DNA of 48,193 nt from Streptomyces violaceusniger (GTDB taxonomy: Bacteria > Actinomycetota > Actinomycetes > Streptomycetales > Streptomycetaceae): assembly GCA_005405945.1 (NCBI GenBank), contig BJHW01000003.1, forward strand, positions 1 through 48,193. The letters run 5' to 3'. The translations under genes were made by a program, and so were the position numbers. Of the stretch, positions 24,017 to 32,989 are shown one piece after another. Position 1 is the stretch's first letter, and each line of letters opens with the position of its first letter. Below the pieces are notes generated by a model. The model did no database searches, had not been told where the DNA came from, and saw only the letters and a program-made list of their open reading frames with translations.

Positions 24017-25601
24017 GCATCACCGACTTCCGGCCGCCCAAGCGCGAGAGCCTCGCCGAGCGGCGAGCCCAGGACCGTGAAGACCGGCGCCTGGCCGACG
24101 AGACGAAGCTCGAGCAGCAGCGTCTGGCCCAGGAGGCCGAGGAACGGCGCCGCGAGCAGGACCGGCTGGATAAGCAGGCCGAGGCCGAGCAGAAGCGCGC
24201 CGAGAAGGCGCAGGCCGAAGAGCAGAAGCGCGAACGCGAGGCCGCCGACCGGGCCGCGAAGGAGAAGGCCGACAAGGAGAAGGCCCGGGAGAAGGCCCGG
24301 CGGCAGAAGGAGCGCCGCGAGCGGCGCACGGCAGCGGTGAAGGCCGCGCCGGGCTGGATCGCGGAGCACCTGGACCTGGCGGCCGCGCTGGTGGTCATGG
24401 CGTGCAGCATCGTCCCGGCGCTGATCTCGCAGGGCTCATCGCTGACCGTCATGGGGCTGGACCCGTGGATGGTGGCGCTGCTGCCGGTGATGCTGGAAGC
24501 CTCCGCGTGGGCGGCCACCGCCGGTGAAGCGAAGGCCATGGCGGCCGGGCGGGCCGTGTGGCCGTACCGGGTCGCGGTCTGGCTGTTCGCCAGCTTCGCC
24601 GGGGCGATCAACTGGGCGCACGGCTACGACATCGGCTCGCACGACGGCCGGCCGTACGGGCCGCAGGTCGGCGCCGTGCTGGCTGCCTCCAGCATCGTGC
24701 CGATCGGGCTGTGGCAGCTGGTGCAGCTCGGCCGCCACCGCGAGGCGCGGGAGAAGTCGAAGGCGGACCGCAAGAAGCGCCGCGACCAGCGCCGGGACCG
24801 CAAGGCGCGCCAGGAGCGCTACGAGGATGTCTGGGAGACCGCGCTCGACCTGCGGGCGATCGCCGGACGGCAGCGGCTGAGCGAGGACGACGCGTGGCAG
24901 GCGGCGTGGGCCGTCTGGGAAGGCGCGGGCGAGGACGCGCTGCCGGACGATCTGCTGACGCTGCTGTCGGCCGAGTTGCTCGGCCTGCGGGTCGAGGCCG
25001 AGCAGCGCCTGGCGCAGGTTCTCGAGGACCTCCGCGACGCCCGCGCACAACGCCTCAAGGTATCCGGCGCCGCCATCGGAAACGAGTCCGCGAAGACAGC
25101 TGAGACCGTCCGCGAATCGTCCGCAAACCCGTCTGTAGGAGGGGGCATTACCCCCCTACGCACCCCCGGGAAGCGTCCGCCACAGGGCTGTTGGACCACC
25201 TTGGACGTCCCATCTCTGCGCAGGTGGCGCCGTCTGTCCCCCCATCCGCGCGCACGCGCGAGCACACGCCCCCGCGTACGCGTACACCCCGCCCGGCACC
25301 GCCGAAGCGGACGCTGTCGAAGGGCGCGAAAAACGCCGCCCGGGAGACCGCGCTGAAGGCTTCCGGGGCGTCCGCGGCGGACGAGAAGAGGGCCCTCGAA
25401 GAGTGGGCCCTGGACGTCCTGCGGAAGACCGGCGAGATCAGCTGGCAGGCCATCCAGACCGAAGCGCTCAAACGACGGAAGGAGACCGACAAGAAGGCGG
25501 TGCAGCCGTCCAGGTCGTGGTCCTACGACCGCCGCACGGCAGCCATCAAGGAGGCCAAGCGACACGGTCTGCACCTCGTCCGTGACCAGCGGACCGCGTG
25601 A
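24013..25601 (+). CDS. DUF2637 membrane protein (Spd-like), frameshifted
   Basis: Residues 10-110 are a long charged coiled coil rich in E, K and R. A DUF2637-type membrane core follows (AAALVVMACSIVPALISQGS, VALLPVMLEASAWAATAGEA, WLFASFAGAINWAHGYDIGS, VGAVLAASSIVPIGLWQLVQ), then a basic helix and a C-terminal domain. The frame breaks at the CCCCCGGG run 25163-25170; one added C gives LRTPREASATGLLDHLGRPI and joins it to the frame ending ...LHLVRDQRTA at 25601, for ~530 aa. DUF2637 proteins are typical partners of plasmid TraB in Streptomyces. The end overlaps the next start. Confidence 0.8.
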
Positions 25602-25977
25602 TGCCGCCGAAGGCCAACGACCGGTTCAACGACCCGGACGGCGAGAAGTTCGGCATCCCGACCTGGCCCTGGCGGCTGGGCCCGGACCCGAGCGAACTCG
25701 CCACGGTGCGCCAGCTGAAGGCGATGGGCCGCAGGCCCGGCACCACACAGAAGGCCGGCCAGCTCGGCTGGCGCAGGAACGGCGAGGACCACTTCGCCGC
25801 CCTGTACCGGGTCGACCTGGCCAAGCCGAAACGACCGATGACCGACGCGATGTGGGCGGCCGTCCGCAAGGCATGCGCCGCCCACCGCACCTGCCCCGAG
25901 TGCAAGACCGACAAGGGATACCGGATCCCCCGCCGTTACGGGGTCTGTGCCCCTGCTACGGCGGCTACCCCGCCTGA
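25601..25977 (+). CDS. Zinc-ribbon protein of the transfer operon, frameshifted
   Basis: The ATG at 25601 overlaps the previous TGA. The product of ~125 aa has an N-terminal GEKFGIPTWPWRLGPDP, a middle helix (LATVRQLKAMGRRPGTTQKA) and a C-terminal zinc ribbon, HRTCPECKTDKGYRIPRRYG then VCAPCYGGYPA. The last cysteine pair appears only when one C is added in the CCCC run 25950-25953; otherwise the frame runs on in low-quality sequence. This repair gives a clean stop at 25977 about 100 bases before the translocase gene. Confidence 0.7.
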
Positions 25978-26082
25978 ACTCTCCCCGACAAGCCAAGCGC
26001 GGGACGGGCAGCCAGCCCCTCAACCGACCAAAGCGATCGGCCGGCTCCCGCCCCGCGCCACCTCTGAGGAGGCAGCACCAGC

Positions 26083-28773
26083 ATGTCCGAGATCAACGAG
26101 CGCGTCATCAGCGGCACGGGCGGCACGGACCGCCGCCTGGTGATCGAGGCGGCCGAGGTGGTCGTCAGCACCCAGTTCGGCTCCACCCCACTGCTCCAGC
26201 GCCAGCTCCACGTCGGCCCCGCCGTCGCCACCCGGGTGATGGACGTGCTGGAGGACATGCGGATCGTCGGCCCCTCACAGGGCAGCCGCGCCCGCGACGT
26301 CCTGGTTCGCCACACGGACGACCTGCCGGGCGCCCTGTACGCCGCGCGCACCACCCTGGACCTGCTGGACGCCCTGGAGGCCGAGGGACGATCCCGCCTC
26401 GCCGCCGGTGGCGCCGCCGAGCTGATCGCCCTTCCCGCCCGGACCACCACCGGCGCCGACCGGGAGGGCTGGCTGGAGGAGATCCTGGCCGTGGACTTCA
26501 CGGCGCCTGAGGACCCCACGCCCACCGTCGACCTTGGCAAGACCGAACCGCCCGCCGCCTCCACCGCGCCGGTCGAGGGCCGGGTCATCCCGGCCGCCGA
26601 CTGGGAGATCGGCGAAGACCCCGAGGGCGACCGGCCGTGGATCGACCCGCGGCTGAAGACCGCGGAAGGCCGCGCCGCCCGCCGTGCCTACCGCAAGCGG
26701 CAGGCACGCCGCCGTATCCGCAAGTGGGCCGCCCGGCAGAGCACCCCGCACGGCATACTGCAGCGCGCCCGCCGCGGCGAGCGCCGGATCCGGACCTGGG
26801 TCAAGGGCGTGGAGGGTGTGAAGGCCAAGTCCGACCTCACCCTCGCGCTGACCATGACCAAGGAGGCCGACCGCGCCGCACTCCGCGCCCAGATCGCGGT
26901 CCTGGACCGCAAGGCCAAGCAGGACACCGCACGCCTGGCCCAGCAGCAGGCCGGGCAGGCCGTCGCCGTCGCCGTCTCCGCGAAGAAGAAGGCGCGCGAG
27001 AAGGTGGCCGGCCGCGCCGCGCTCGTCTACGGCCCGGTCGCCGCCGCCGACTTCACCGCGCTCGGCGTCGAGGGCGTCTGGGGCTTCCTCGGCGCCCTGG
27101 TCCTCAACCTCGGTGCCGCGTCCTGGTTCGGCCGCGACGTCGAACTCACCGAAGACCAGCTGGAGAAGATCGAGCAGATCGAGGCCGGTGTCCCGCAGCG
27201 GTTCGAGATCGGCATGACGCCGCGGATGTTCGAGCAGATGATGCGCCAGGCCCTCATCGAGGACCTGAAGGTCAACATCGCCGCCCTGCGGGTCGACCCG
27301 CAGCCGTGGGGCTTCGAGATCCACGTATGGCTGGAGCGGATGACCCCGGAGAAGATCTCCGCCGGGCTGGACCTGCTGGAGGCTTGCCTGCCCGGCGTGC
27401 GCACCGGCAGCGTCCTGTTGCAGCAGTCCGCCCAGTCGCGCAACGAGTGCGTCATCCGGGTCCCCGGCCCCAACCCCTGGCAGGCCGTCCCCGAACTCCC
27501 CTACCGCGCCCCGCAGTCGATCGAGACCAAGGACATTCACAAGGCTCAGGTCGGCGCGGATATGTCCGGACGGCCGCTGGCCCTGCCGATGTGCCGTACC
27601 AACGTCAACGTCGTCGGCAAGAGCAGGTCCGGCAAGTCCACCCTCCTGCGCGCCATCCTGGACGCCCTCACCGCCACCGAGGACCAGATCATCATCGGCA
27701 TCGACCTCGGCAGCGCCGGATCCGGCTTCGGCGGTCTGCGCCGCGCCATGCACGTGGTCGCCACCACCCCCGCCGACGCCCGCCGCGCACTGCGGTGGGC
27801 GCTGGACGTCGGCAAGGGCCGCCCCGCCCTCTTCGACACGCTCAACATGGGCCTGAACTGGGAGACCTCCCGCAAGCGCCCCGGCATCAAGGTGGTCGTC
27901 GACGAATTCCCGGCCCTGGTCCGCGAAAGCCGCAAGGGCTACCTGGATGAGGAGGGCCGGAAGGTCACCTGGGACCTGGACGGCATGCTCGCCGAACTGG
28001 CCATCACCTCCGCCAAGAGCGACGTGACGATCGTCATCGCCGGACAGGGCGTCACCAAGGAGAAGGTCAAGGACAACACCTGGCTCACCGAGCTGCCGGT
28101 CCAGGTCCTCGGCGCCTGCGACAAGGACGACGTCCTGGAAATCCTCGGCGGCGGCGCGATGGCCCAGGGCTGGCGCTCGGACCGGCTCGTCCCCGCGATG
28201 GGCGACCAGCTCAACGACGCCAGCGTCGCGTACGTCATGGCCGGCAGCGCCTACTGCGAACCGATCCCCTACCGCGCCTGCTACGCCTCCGACGACGAAC
28301 TGCTGCGCCGCGGCAACGAGCGGGCGAAGGCCGGCCTGGTCGGCATCGACGAGGACTCCGCGAAGTTCAGCCCCATCACGCTGGAGCAGCTGATGGAGGC
28401 CAGCGACGACATGCTGTCGGCCGCCGGCCCGGACGATGACGCCGTCCCGCAGCTCATCGCCACCATCCGGCAGATCTTCGCCGACGCCAAGGACCCGTCG
28501 ACTGGCAAGGAGCCCGCCGGCTTCTCCCAGGAGGAGCTGGCCGACGCCCTCGGCCAGGTCGACCCCGAGCGGTGGAGCCTGGAGCGGTTCAACGGCGAGG
28601 ACGACGACGAGCGGACCACGGACCGCGTCGACCAGCTGCGCAAGACGATCACTGCTGTGCTCGCTCCGACCGGCCGGACCTGGGCGCTGGAGAAGTACCG
28701 CAAGGACCAGCCCCGCGGCTACCGCCTGAAGGACCTCAAGATGATCACCGGAGAGACCTCCGAGGGCTCTTGA
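26083..28773 (+). CDS. traB: FtsK/TraB-type DNA translocase
   Basis: An 896-aa protein with GAGGAGG upstream. The N-terminal ~250 residues are linker-rich and basic. A hydrophobic stretch lies near 310-350 (GRAALVYGPVAAADFTALGV, GFLGALVLNLGAASWFG). The motor has Walker A VGKSRSGKSTLL at ~511-522 and Walker B KVVVDEFPAL at ~602-611. The C-terminus (EELADALGQVDPERWSLERF, GYRLKDLKMITG) looks like a winged helix. In Streptomyces, TraB forms a hexamer and moves double-stranded plasmid DNA between hyphae, recognising short repeats with its C-terminal winged helix. A large repeat region begins eight bases after the stop. The symbol is by family role. Confidence 0.88.
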   Translation: MSEINERVISGTGGTDRRLVIEAAEVVVSTQFGSTPLLQRQLHVGPAVATRVMDVLEDMRIVGPSQGSRARDVLVRHTDDLPGALYAARTTLDLLDALEAEGRSRLAAGGAAELIALPARTTTGADREGWLEEILAVDFTAPEDPTPTVDLGKTEPPAASTAPVEGRVIPAADWEIGEDPEGDRPWIDPRLKTAEGRAARRAYRKRQARRRIRKWAARQSTPHGILQRARRGERRIRTWVKGVEGVKAKSDLTLALTMTKEADRAALRAQIAVLDRKAKQDTARLAQQQAGQAVAVAVSAKKKAREKVAGRAALVYGPVAAADFTALGVEGVWGFLGALVLNLGAASWFGRDVELTEDQLEKIEQIEAGVPQRFEIGMTPRMFEQMMRQALIEDLKVNIAALRVDPQPWGFEIHVWLERMTPEKISAGLDLLEACLPGVRTGSVLLQQSAQSRNECVIRVPGPNPWQAVPELPYRAPQSIETKDIHKAQVGADMSGRPLALPMCRTNVNVVGKSRSGKSTLLRAILDALTATEDQIIIGIDLGSAGSGFGGLRRAMHVVATTPADARRALRWALDVGKGRPALFDTLNMGLNWETSRKRPGIKVVVDEFPALVRESRKGYLDEEGRKVTWDLDGMLAELAITSAKSDVTIVIAGQGVTKEKVKDNTWLTELPVQVLGACDKDDVLEILGGGAMAQGWRSDRLVPAMGDQLNDASVAYVMAGSAYCEPIPYRACYASDDELLRRGNERAKAGLVGIDEDSAKFSPITLEQLMEASDDMLSAAGPDDDAVPQLIATIRQIFADAKDPSTGKEPAGFSQEELADALGQVDPERWSLERFNGEDDDERTTDRVDQLRKTITAVLAPTGRTWALEKYRKDQPRGYRLKDLKMITGETSEGS

Positions 28774-28780
28774 TCACCAC

Positions 28781-28927
28781 CGGAACCCTACGGAACCGCA
28801 GGTCAGAGGGGTGGAACCGGCTCGGAACCGGGCCGGAACCACCTCCCCCGACCGGAACCGGTTCCGGCCCCCGCCACCGGTTCCACCCCGGTTCCACCCC
28901 TCTGACCTGCGGTTCCATCCGGTTCCG
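28781..28927. repeat. Large GGAACC/GGTTCC palindrome, candidate clt site
   Basis: Six GGAACC and five or more GGTTCC units point toward a central perfect palindrome CCGGAACCGGTTCCGG (28852-28867). Outer arms 28792-28820 and 28888-28916 are 29-bp perfect inverted repeats that include CAGGTCAGAGGGGTGGAACC. It lies directly after the TraB-like gene. Clustered 8-bp repeats near traB are the recognition sites of TraB in Streptomyces plasmids; this sequence is a strong candidate for that role. A transcription terminator is the alternative. Confidence 0.75.
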
Positions 28928-28965
28928 CTCCCAGTTCACGCCCGAAAGATCACCTGGAGTCCGTT

Positions 28966-29769
28966 ATGCGTCCAGAGCTGATGAGGCCCGCCGATCCGGC
29001 CGCCGGGTACCACCGGGTCGTCTCCGCGCGCCGCTTCCGCTACATCGTGCAGGACCCGGCCCACACCATCCGGGTCACCTGGCTCGCACAGGATCTGGCG
29101 TGCCCGGCCTGCCAGACCGACACCGGACTGCAGCTCGTTCTCGATGAGGCCGTTGACCGACTCGTGCGGGTCTACTGCCCCCGGCAGCACGAGTGGGCCG
29201 AACCCCGCATCGAGCGGGCCCACTTCGTTGCCTACTCCCGTCTGCAGACCTGGGCCGACCCGGACCCCGACTCGCTGTGGATCATCGACGCCGGATTCGG
29301 CGAAGTGGACCCGCCGCCCATCGACTACCTCGCCGACATCAAGGCCGGATGGGGCTACGGGCTCAAGTACGCCAAGCGCCGCGCCAAGTCCAAGGCGAAG
29401 GCCGCCGTCCGCAAGCCGGTGCGCCAGGCGAAGCGGCGTCTGACCAAGGCCGCTCACCGGCCGGTGGCCGCCGCTCTGCGCATCGCCTGGACCTGGCAGG
29501 CCGGAGGTGCCCCGAACGGCACCCCGCCGCGACGGGAGGCCGAGCCCGGCCCGAAGATCCCCTCGGCCGCCAGGTACCGCAAGGCGTACGGGATGCCGAC
29601 GCCGCAACGGGGCCCGCGGTGCCTGGTCTGCGAGGACACCGGGATGATCCCCGGCACCCCCATCCCGTGCACCGAGTGCGAAGGCCCTGCGGCCGCCGCG
29701 CTGGCCGACGCCGAACGCCGCGCCGAGCGTGCCCGCAGGGGCTCGCCGCCGAGCCGGTCGCGCTCCTGA
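28966..29769 (+). CDS. Double zinc-ribbon hypothetical protein, 267 aa
   Basis: ATG 28966 after TGGAG. The N-terminal part has CPACQTDTGLQLVLDEAVDR with a later CPRQHEW, a likely zinc ribbon at ~46-75. The middle is a strongly basic helix (KYAKRRAKSKAKAAVRKPVR). The C-terminal zinc site is CLVCEDTGMIPGTPIPCTEC (~220-239). Such proteins are common next to TraB genes in actinomycete plasmids; nucleic-acid binding is likely. Function not known. Confidence 0.75.
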   Translation: MRPELMRPADPAAGYHRVVSARRFRYIVQDPAHTIRVTWLAQDLACPACQTDTGLQLVLDEAVDRLVRVYCPRQHEWAEPRIERAHFVAYSRLQTWADPDPDSLWIIDAGFGEVDPPPIDYLADIKAGWGYGLKYAKRRAKSKAKAAVRKPVRQAKRRLTKAAHRPVAAALRIAWTWQAGGAPNGTPPRREAEPGPKIPSAARYRKAYGMPTPQRGPRCLVCEDTGMIPGTPIPCTECEGPAAAALADAERRAERARRGSPPSRSRS

Positions 29770-29789
29770 CCTGCAATCACCCTCACGTT

Positions 29790-29841
29790 GCCGACAAAAA
29801 AACGGCCTACTCTTGTAAGGCCGACAAAAAGACGGCATAGT
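29790..29841 (+). promoter_or_regulatory. Twin A-rich repeats and promoter
   Basis: GCCGACAAAAAAACGGC (29790-29806) and GCCGACAAAAAGACGGC (29820-29836) are 17-bp repeats 30 bp apart, each with GCCG/CGGC arms. TTGTAA (29813-29818) and CATAGT (29836-29841) are 17 bases apart and could be -35 and -10, with the second repeat in the spacer. The start of the next gene is at 29894. The layout fits a repressor-controlled promoter. Confidence 0.7.
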
Positions 29842-29893
29842 TGGGGGTGTTCCGAGCACCACCCCGAAAAGCCGCCGATCGACAGGAGTAACC

Positions 29894-30694
29894 GTGACCG
29901 AGAAGAACCTCCCCGCCCCCGCCGCAGTCGGCCCCGTGCTGGCCTCCGTCACCTGCCCGATGGGCACCGTCCGGGTCACCGTCGACCCGACCGCCACCAT
30001 CGCCCGCGCCGTGGTCCGCACCGACGACACAACGGGCCCCGCAGCGGACGCGGTCCGCGACTCCCGGATCACCCAGGACGGCAACCAGCTCACCATCGTG
30101 GTCCCGGAGATGCAGGGCGCCGGCGGTGGCATCACCCAGGTCTTCACCAGCGGCGGCCGGACCCGGGTTACCCAGGTCATCGGCGGCACCGTCTACGGCT
30201 CGGTCACCGCCATGACGATCACGGAGGACGGCCGGGTCATCACCGGCGGCGGCAGCACGATGGTGTCCAGCGGGGTCGAGGTGCTGATCACCCTGCCCGC
30301 CGGATCCGGCGTCCAGATGCGCTCGCGCAACGCCGACCTGACGGTCACCGGCGTCCTCGCCGCACTCGACCTGGACACCCACAACGGCAGCCTGACCGCC
30401 GGCATCGTCGGCCGGGTCCAGGTCCGCGGCCACAACGGCGACAACGACATCCAGAGCGTGACCGGGTGGGCCGACATCGAGACCCACAACGGCAGCACCT
30501 ACATCGGCAGCTACGGCGGCGGCGCCGCCCGGCTGATCACGCACAACGGCAACGTCGACCTCGTCGCCACGCCCGCCGCGACCGGCCGCATCGAGGCCCG
30601 CTCCCACAACGGCAACATCCGGCTGCGCGGCGTCTCCAACCGCCCCGACCTGGACGTCGTCACCAAAACCCGCAACGGCCACATCAGCAAGTAG
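29894..30694 (+). CDS. Beta-helix-like repeat protein (DUF4097-type), 266 aa
   Basis: A GTG start after AGGAG. The second half is built of ~17-20 residue repeats with a constant HNG or RNA/RNG turn: LDLDTHNGSLTAGIVGRVQV, RGHNGDNDIQSVTGWADIET, HNGSTYIGSYGGGAARLITH, HNGNVDL, SHNGNIRLRG. This is the pattern of DUF4097 adhesin-like beta-helix proteins. There is no signal peptide, so it is probably cytosolic. Its own promoter (29790-29841) suggests regulated expression. Role unknown; a surface or structural scaffold is a guess. Confidence 0.75.
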   Translation: MTEKNLPAPAAVGPVLASVTCPMGTVRVTVDPTATIARAVVRTDDTTGPAADAVRDSRITQDGNQLTIVVPEMQGAGGGITQVFTSGGRTRVTQVIGGTVYGSVTAMTITEDGRVITGGGSTMVSSGVEVLITLPAGSGVQMRSRNADLTVTGVLAALDLDTHNGSLTAGIVGRVQVRGHNGDNDIQSVTGWADIETHNGSTYIGSYGGGAARLITHNGNVDLVATPAATGRIEARSHNGNIRLRGVSNRPDLDVVTKTRNGHISK

Positions 30695-30772
30695 CGCCGG
30701 TTCCGGGCCCCGAATCCCCTTCACCAACCAGCAGGTCACAAGACCAGCGGAAAGCAACAGTCAGGAGTAGCA

Positions 30773-31171
30773 GTGCCGAACCTCATCTCGAAGCCGAACC
30801 CCATCTCGAAGTTCTTCCTCGGCCTCATCGGCAAGGCGTGGGCGCACGACTCCCGCCAGGAGCTCACCAAGGAACTGCACAAGCACGCCGACCGGATGAA
30901 CGACGAGACCTGGGCCAAGTACATCGCGGGCGCCGGGCGTCTGGACTCCGCTCTCGCGTTCCAGCCCGGCCTGGTCACCGAGCACATCAACATCCACGAC
31001 TCGCTGCTCTACGTCCGAGCCCTCATGTGCGCCGCCCTCGACAAGGGCTACCCCCAGCTCGGCGAGGAGCTGGCGCGGGCGGACGACGCGCTCGCCGCAG
31101 CCATGCAGCACCTCGCCGACGCCGCCGACGCGACGATCCCCGCCGCCAAGACGCCGACCGCCTCCAGGTAG
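30773..31171 (+). CDS. Hypothetical helical protein, 132 aa
   Basis: A GTG start after CAGGAG. All-helical and soluble, with ISKFFLGLIGKAWAHDSRQE near the N-terminus and an alanine-rich C-terminus. No motif recognised. It is followed by a 13-bp hairpin at 31178-31224. It belongs to the distal part of the transfer region, where genes are separated by small hairpins. Confidence 0.65.
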   Translation: MPNLISKPNPISKFFLGLIGKAWAHDSRQELTKELHKHADRMNDETWAKYIAGAGRLDSALAFQPGLVTEHINIHDSLLYVRALMCAALDKGYPQLGEELARADDALAAAMQHLADAADATIPAAKTPTASR

Positions 31172-31177
31172 CCACGC

Positions 31178-31224
31178 CCCGGGACGGCCGCCAACGGCGA
31201 CCAACCTTCACCGGCCGTCCCGGG
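31178..31224 (+). terminator. Intergenic hairpin, CCCGGG family
   Basis: CCCGGGACGGCCG (31178-31190) and CGGCCGTCCCGGG (31212-31224) form a perfect 13-bp stem. Related hairpins occur at 31549, 35996 and 41569, always between a stop codon and the next start. It may attenuate or process the long transcript. Confidence 0.7.
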
Positions 31225-31292
31225 CCACCGATCCCGCTCCAAACCGGAGCAGGGGGCAGACCCATCGTCCCTCATCCGAGACGGAGCACCCA

Positions 31293-31538
31293 ATGACCAG
31301 CGACAACAACACCAGCAAGAAGCCCACCCCCGAATCCATCAAGGCCGCCAAACAGCGCCTGGAGGCCGCGAAGGCCCAGCGGGAAAAGGACCGCAACGCC
31401 GCCGACCGGAAGTTCTGGCAGGCCGTCGCCGACGAGATCAACAGCGGCAACTGCCGCCAGGTCGACGCCGTCGAGGCCCTGGCCTTCAACCGCGACTACA
31501 TCCGCCGCAACCTCAAGCAGCTCGCCGAAGACAGCTGA
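31293..31538 (+). CDS. Small charged protein, 81 aa
   Basis: The N-terminal half is one charged helix (PESIKAAKQRLEAAKAQREK), followed by a small domain that looks like a helix-turn-helix (EINSGNCRQVDAVEALAFNR, DYIRRNLKQLAED). This suggests a small DNA-binding regulator. It lies between two CCCGGG-type hairpins. No specific family recognised. Confidence 0.65.
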   Translation: MTSDNNTSKKPTPESIKAAKQRLEAAKAQREKDRNAADRKFWQAVADEINSGNCRQVDAVEALAFNRDYIRRNLKQLAEDS

Positions 31539-31548
31539 CCACCCTCGC

Positions 31549-31595
31549 CCCGGGGCGGCCGCCATCCCGGCCAAGGAAAAGCCGACCGCCCCGGG
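31549..31595 (+). terminator. Intergenic hairpin, CCCGGG family
   Basis: CCCGGGGCGG (31549-31558) pairs with CCGCCCCGGG (31586-31595). The whole element, including the loop CCGCCATCCCGGCCAAGG, recurs almost unchanged at 41569-41614. Confidence 0.75.
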
Positions 31596-31638
31596 CCCTG
31601 CCCCATCCCGAACCACCGGAACGAGGAGAACCACCACA

Positions 31639-32133
31639 ATGACGCATCGCGCAGCGAAGTTCACCACGGCCTACGCCCTGCTCCGCGCGGCCGCCGACGT
31701 CGCCGACCACTGGGTCCAGTCCGACTACTGCGCCCAGGCCAAGGGCGCCAGCGACTCCGCCCCGGTCGCCACCACCGATGAGAAGACCGGCGAGGAGAAG
31801 AAGAACGGCACCGCCGAGGGCCGCCGGGCCTGCGCATGGCACTGCGTCACCTACACCGCCACCCAGGGCCTGGTCCTGATGGCCGGCTCCCGCGCGGTCG
31901 GAGTCCGGCTGCACCCGGGCGCCGTCGCCGGCGCCCTGGCCCTCAGCGGCATCACCCACTACATCGCGGACCGCCGCGTCCCCAACGGCATCCTCCAGCG
32001 CCTGGCCAAGGGCCTCGGCAAGGAGCGCTTTTTCAACCTCGCCGACCACGGCATGAACGGCGCCTACGCACTCGACCAGGCATGGCACCACGGCGCAGAG
32101 ACCCTCGCCGCGCTCATCGCGGCCGCCAAGTAG
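31639..32133 (+). CDS. DUF3307-like membrane-associated protein, 164 aa
   Basis: Start ATG 31639 after GAGGAGAA. Features in order: an N-terminal helix with ADHWVQSDYCAQAKGAS, an acidic insert, CAWHCVTYTATQGLVLMAGS, and ALSGITHYIADRRVPNGILQ. His/Asp placement in hydrophobic helices (ADHWVQSDY, HYIADRR, DHGMN) resembles DUF3307-type predicted membrane proteins found in phages and plasmids. Substrate and role are unknown. It is one of the small distal transfer-region genes. Confidence 0.65.
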   Translation: MTHRAAKFTTAYALLRAAADVADHWVQSDYCAQAKGASDSAPVATTDEKTGEEKKNGTAEGRRACAWHCVTYTATQGLVLMAGSRAVGVRLHPGAVAGALALSGITHYIADRRVPNGILQRLAKGLGKERFFNLADHGMNGAYALDQAWHHGAETLAALIAAAK

Positions 32134-32191
32134 GAAAGCCGCCCCCGCCCCCGGCCCGATCGACCACAACAACTGGCTGTGAGAGGACCCC

Positions 32192-32989
32192 ATGTTCCGT
32201 ACCGACCCCAAGAGCGGTGAGGAGATGGCGCACCGCGTCATCGACCCGGACCACTACGCCCCGGTCGACGCCACCGTGACCGTGCCCGAGGATCGGCGCT
32301 GCTGGTCGGTGAGCTGGCCGGGGTACGCACCGGTGAAGATCACGCCGCCCGAGCTGCGACCGGCGGCGCTCACCCAGCACGTGCCCAACTGGGTGGTCGA
32401 CCGCGCCGCCACGCCCGACCTGGTGCCCAACTGGGAACAGCGCCAAGCGGACGCCCTGATCCCCTTCGAGCTCGAGCGGGGCTGGCCGCTGCACCCGCAC
32501 GGGCGCACTGGGCGTACCGGGCGCAACCTCGGCCGCTGGGGCGAGAACCAGGCCGCTGACCCCATCGTGGTCGCCGGGACTAATGAGCAGCGGTGGGTGC
32601 TGCTGATCACCCGAGACGACATCCAGCAGGAGGCCATTCCGGGCGGCATGGTGGACCCGGGCGAGACGGCCCCGGCCGCGCTGGTGCGCGAGCTGCGCGA
32701 GGAGACCGGTATCGACCTCGCCAATCAGCAGCCCACCATCCTCGGCCGCCAGGTCGTCGAGGACTGGCGCAACACCGACCACGCGTGGGTTGCGTCCACC
32801 AGCGCGCTTTACCAACTGCCCGCGCAGGTCACCGCAACCGCCGGTGACGATGCTGCGGACGCGGGGTGGTGGCCGTTCGGCTCCCTCCAACAGCTTGAGG
32901 CAGCGGTCACCGCGGCCGGGCGCACCCTCTACGCCGCGCACCGCCCGCTGCTGTTGCGCGCGTTCGAATACCTCAACCAGCAGTCATGA
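32192..32989 (+). CDS. Nudix hydrolase, NUDT9-like ADP-ribose pyrophosphatase
   Basis: A 265-aa protein. The Nudix box is complete: GGMVDPGETAPAALVRELRE followed by ETGI, at ~residues 150-173 (GX5EX7REUXEEXGU). The N-terminal ~110 residues (DPDHYAPVDATVTVPEDRRC, WSVSWPGYAPVKITPPEL) match the extra region of NUDT9-type enzymes, which hydrolyse ADP-ribose to AMP and ribose 5-phosphate. The substrate is inferred. Its stop overlaps the start of a small membrane protein. A plasmid copy could serve NAD-derived metabolite turnover. Confidence 0.85.
   Translation: MFRTDPKSGEEMAHRVIDPDHYAPVDATVTVPEDRRCWSVSWPGYAPVKITPPELRPAALTQHVPNWVVDRAATPDLVPNWEQRQADALIPFELERGWPLHPHGRTGRTGRNLGRWGENQAADPIVVAGTNEQRWVLLITRDDIQQEAIPGGMVDPGETAPAALVRELREETGIDLANQQPTILGRQVVEDWRNTDHAWVASTSALYQLPAQVTATAGDDAADAGWWPFGSLQQLEAAVTAAGRTLYAAHRPLLLRAFEYLNQQS

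Noticed and set aside
26275..27753. Long open frame on the minus strand opposite the TraB-like gene
   Set aside because: It is the mirror of a highly GC-biased real gene, is G/L/D-rich without motifs and has no binding site.
28781..28927. Simple transcription terminator after the TraB-like gene
   Set aside because: Possible, but the many GGAACC units at set distances exceed what a terminator needs; kept as the alternative explanation.
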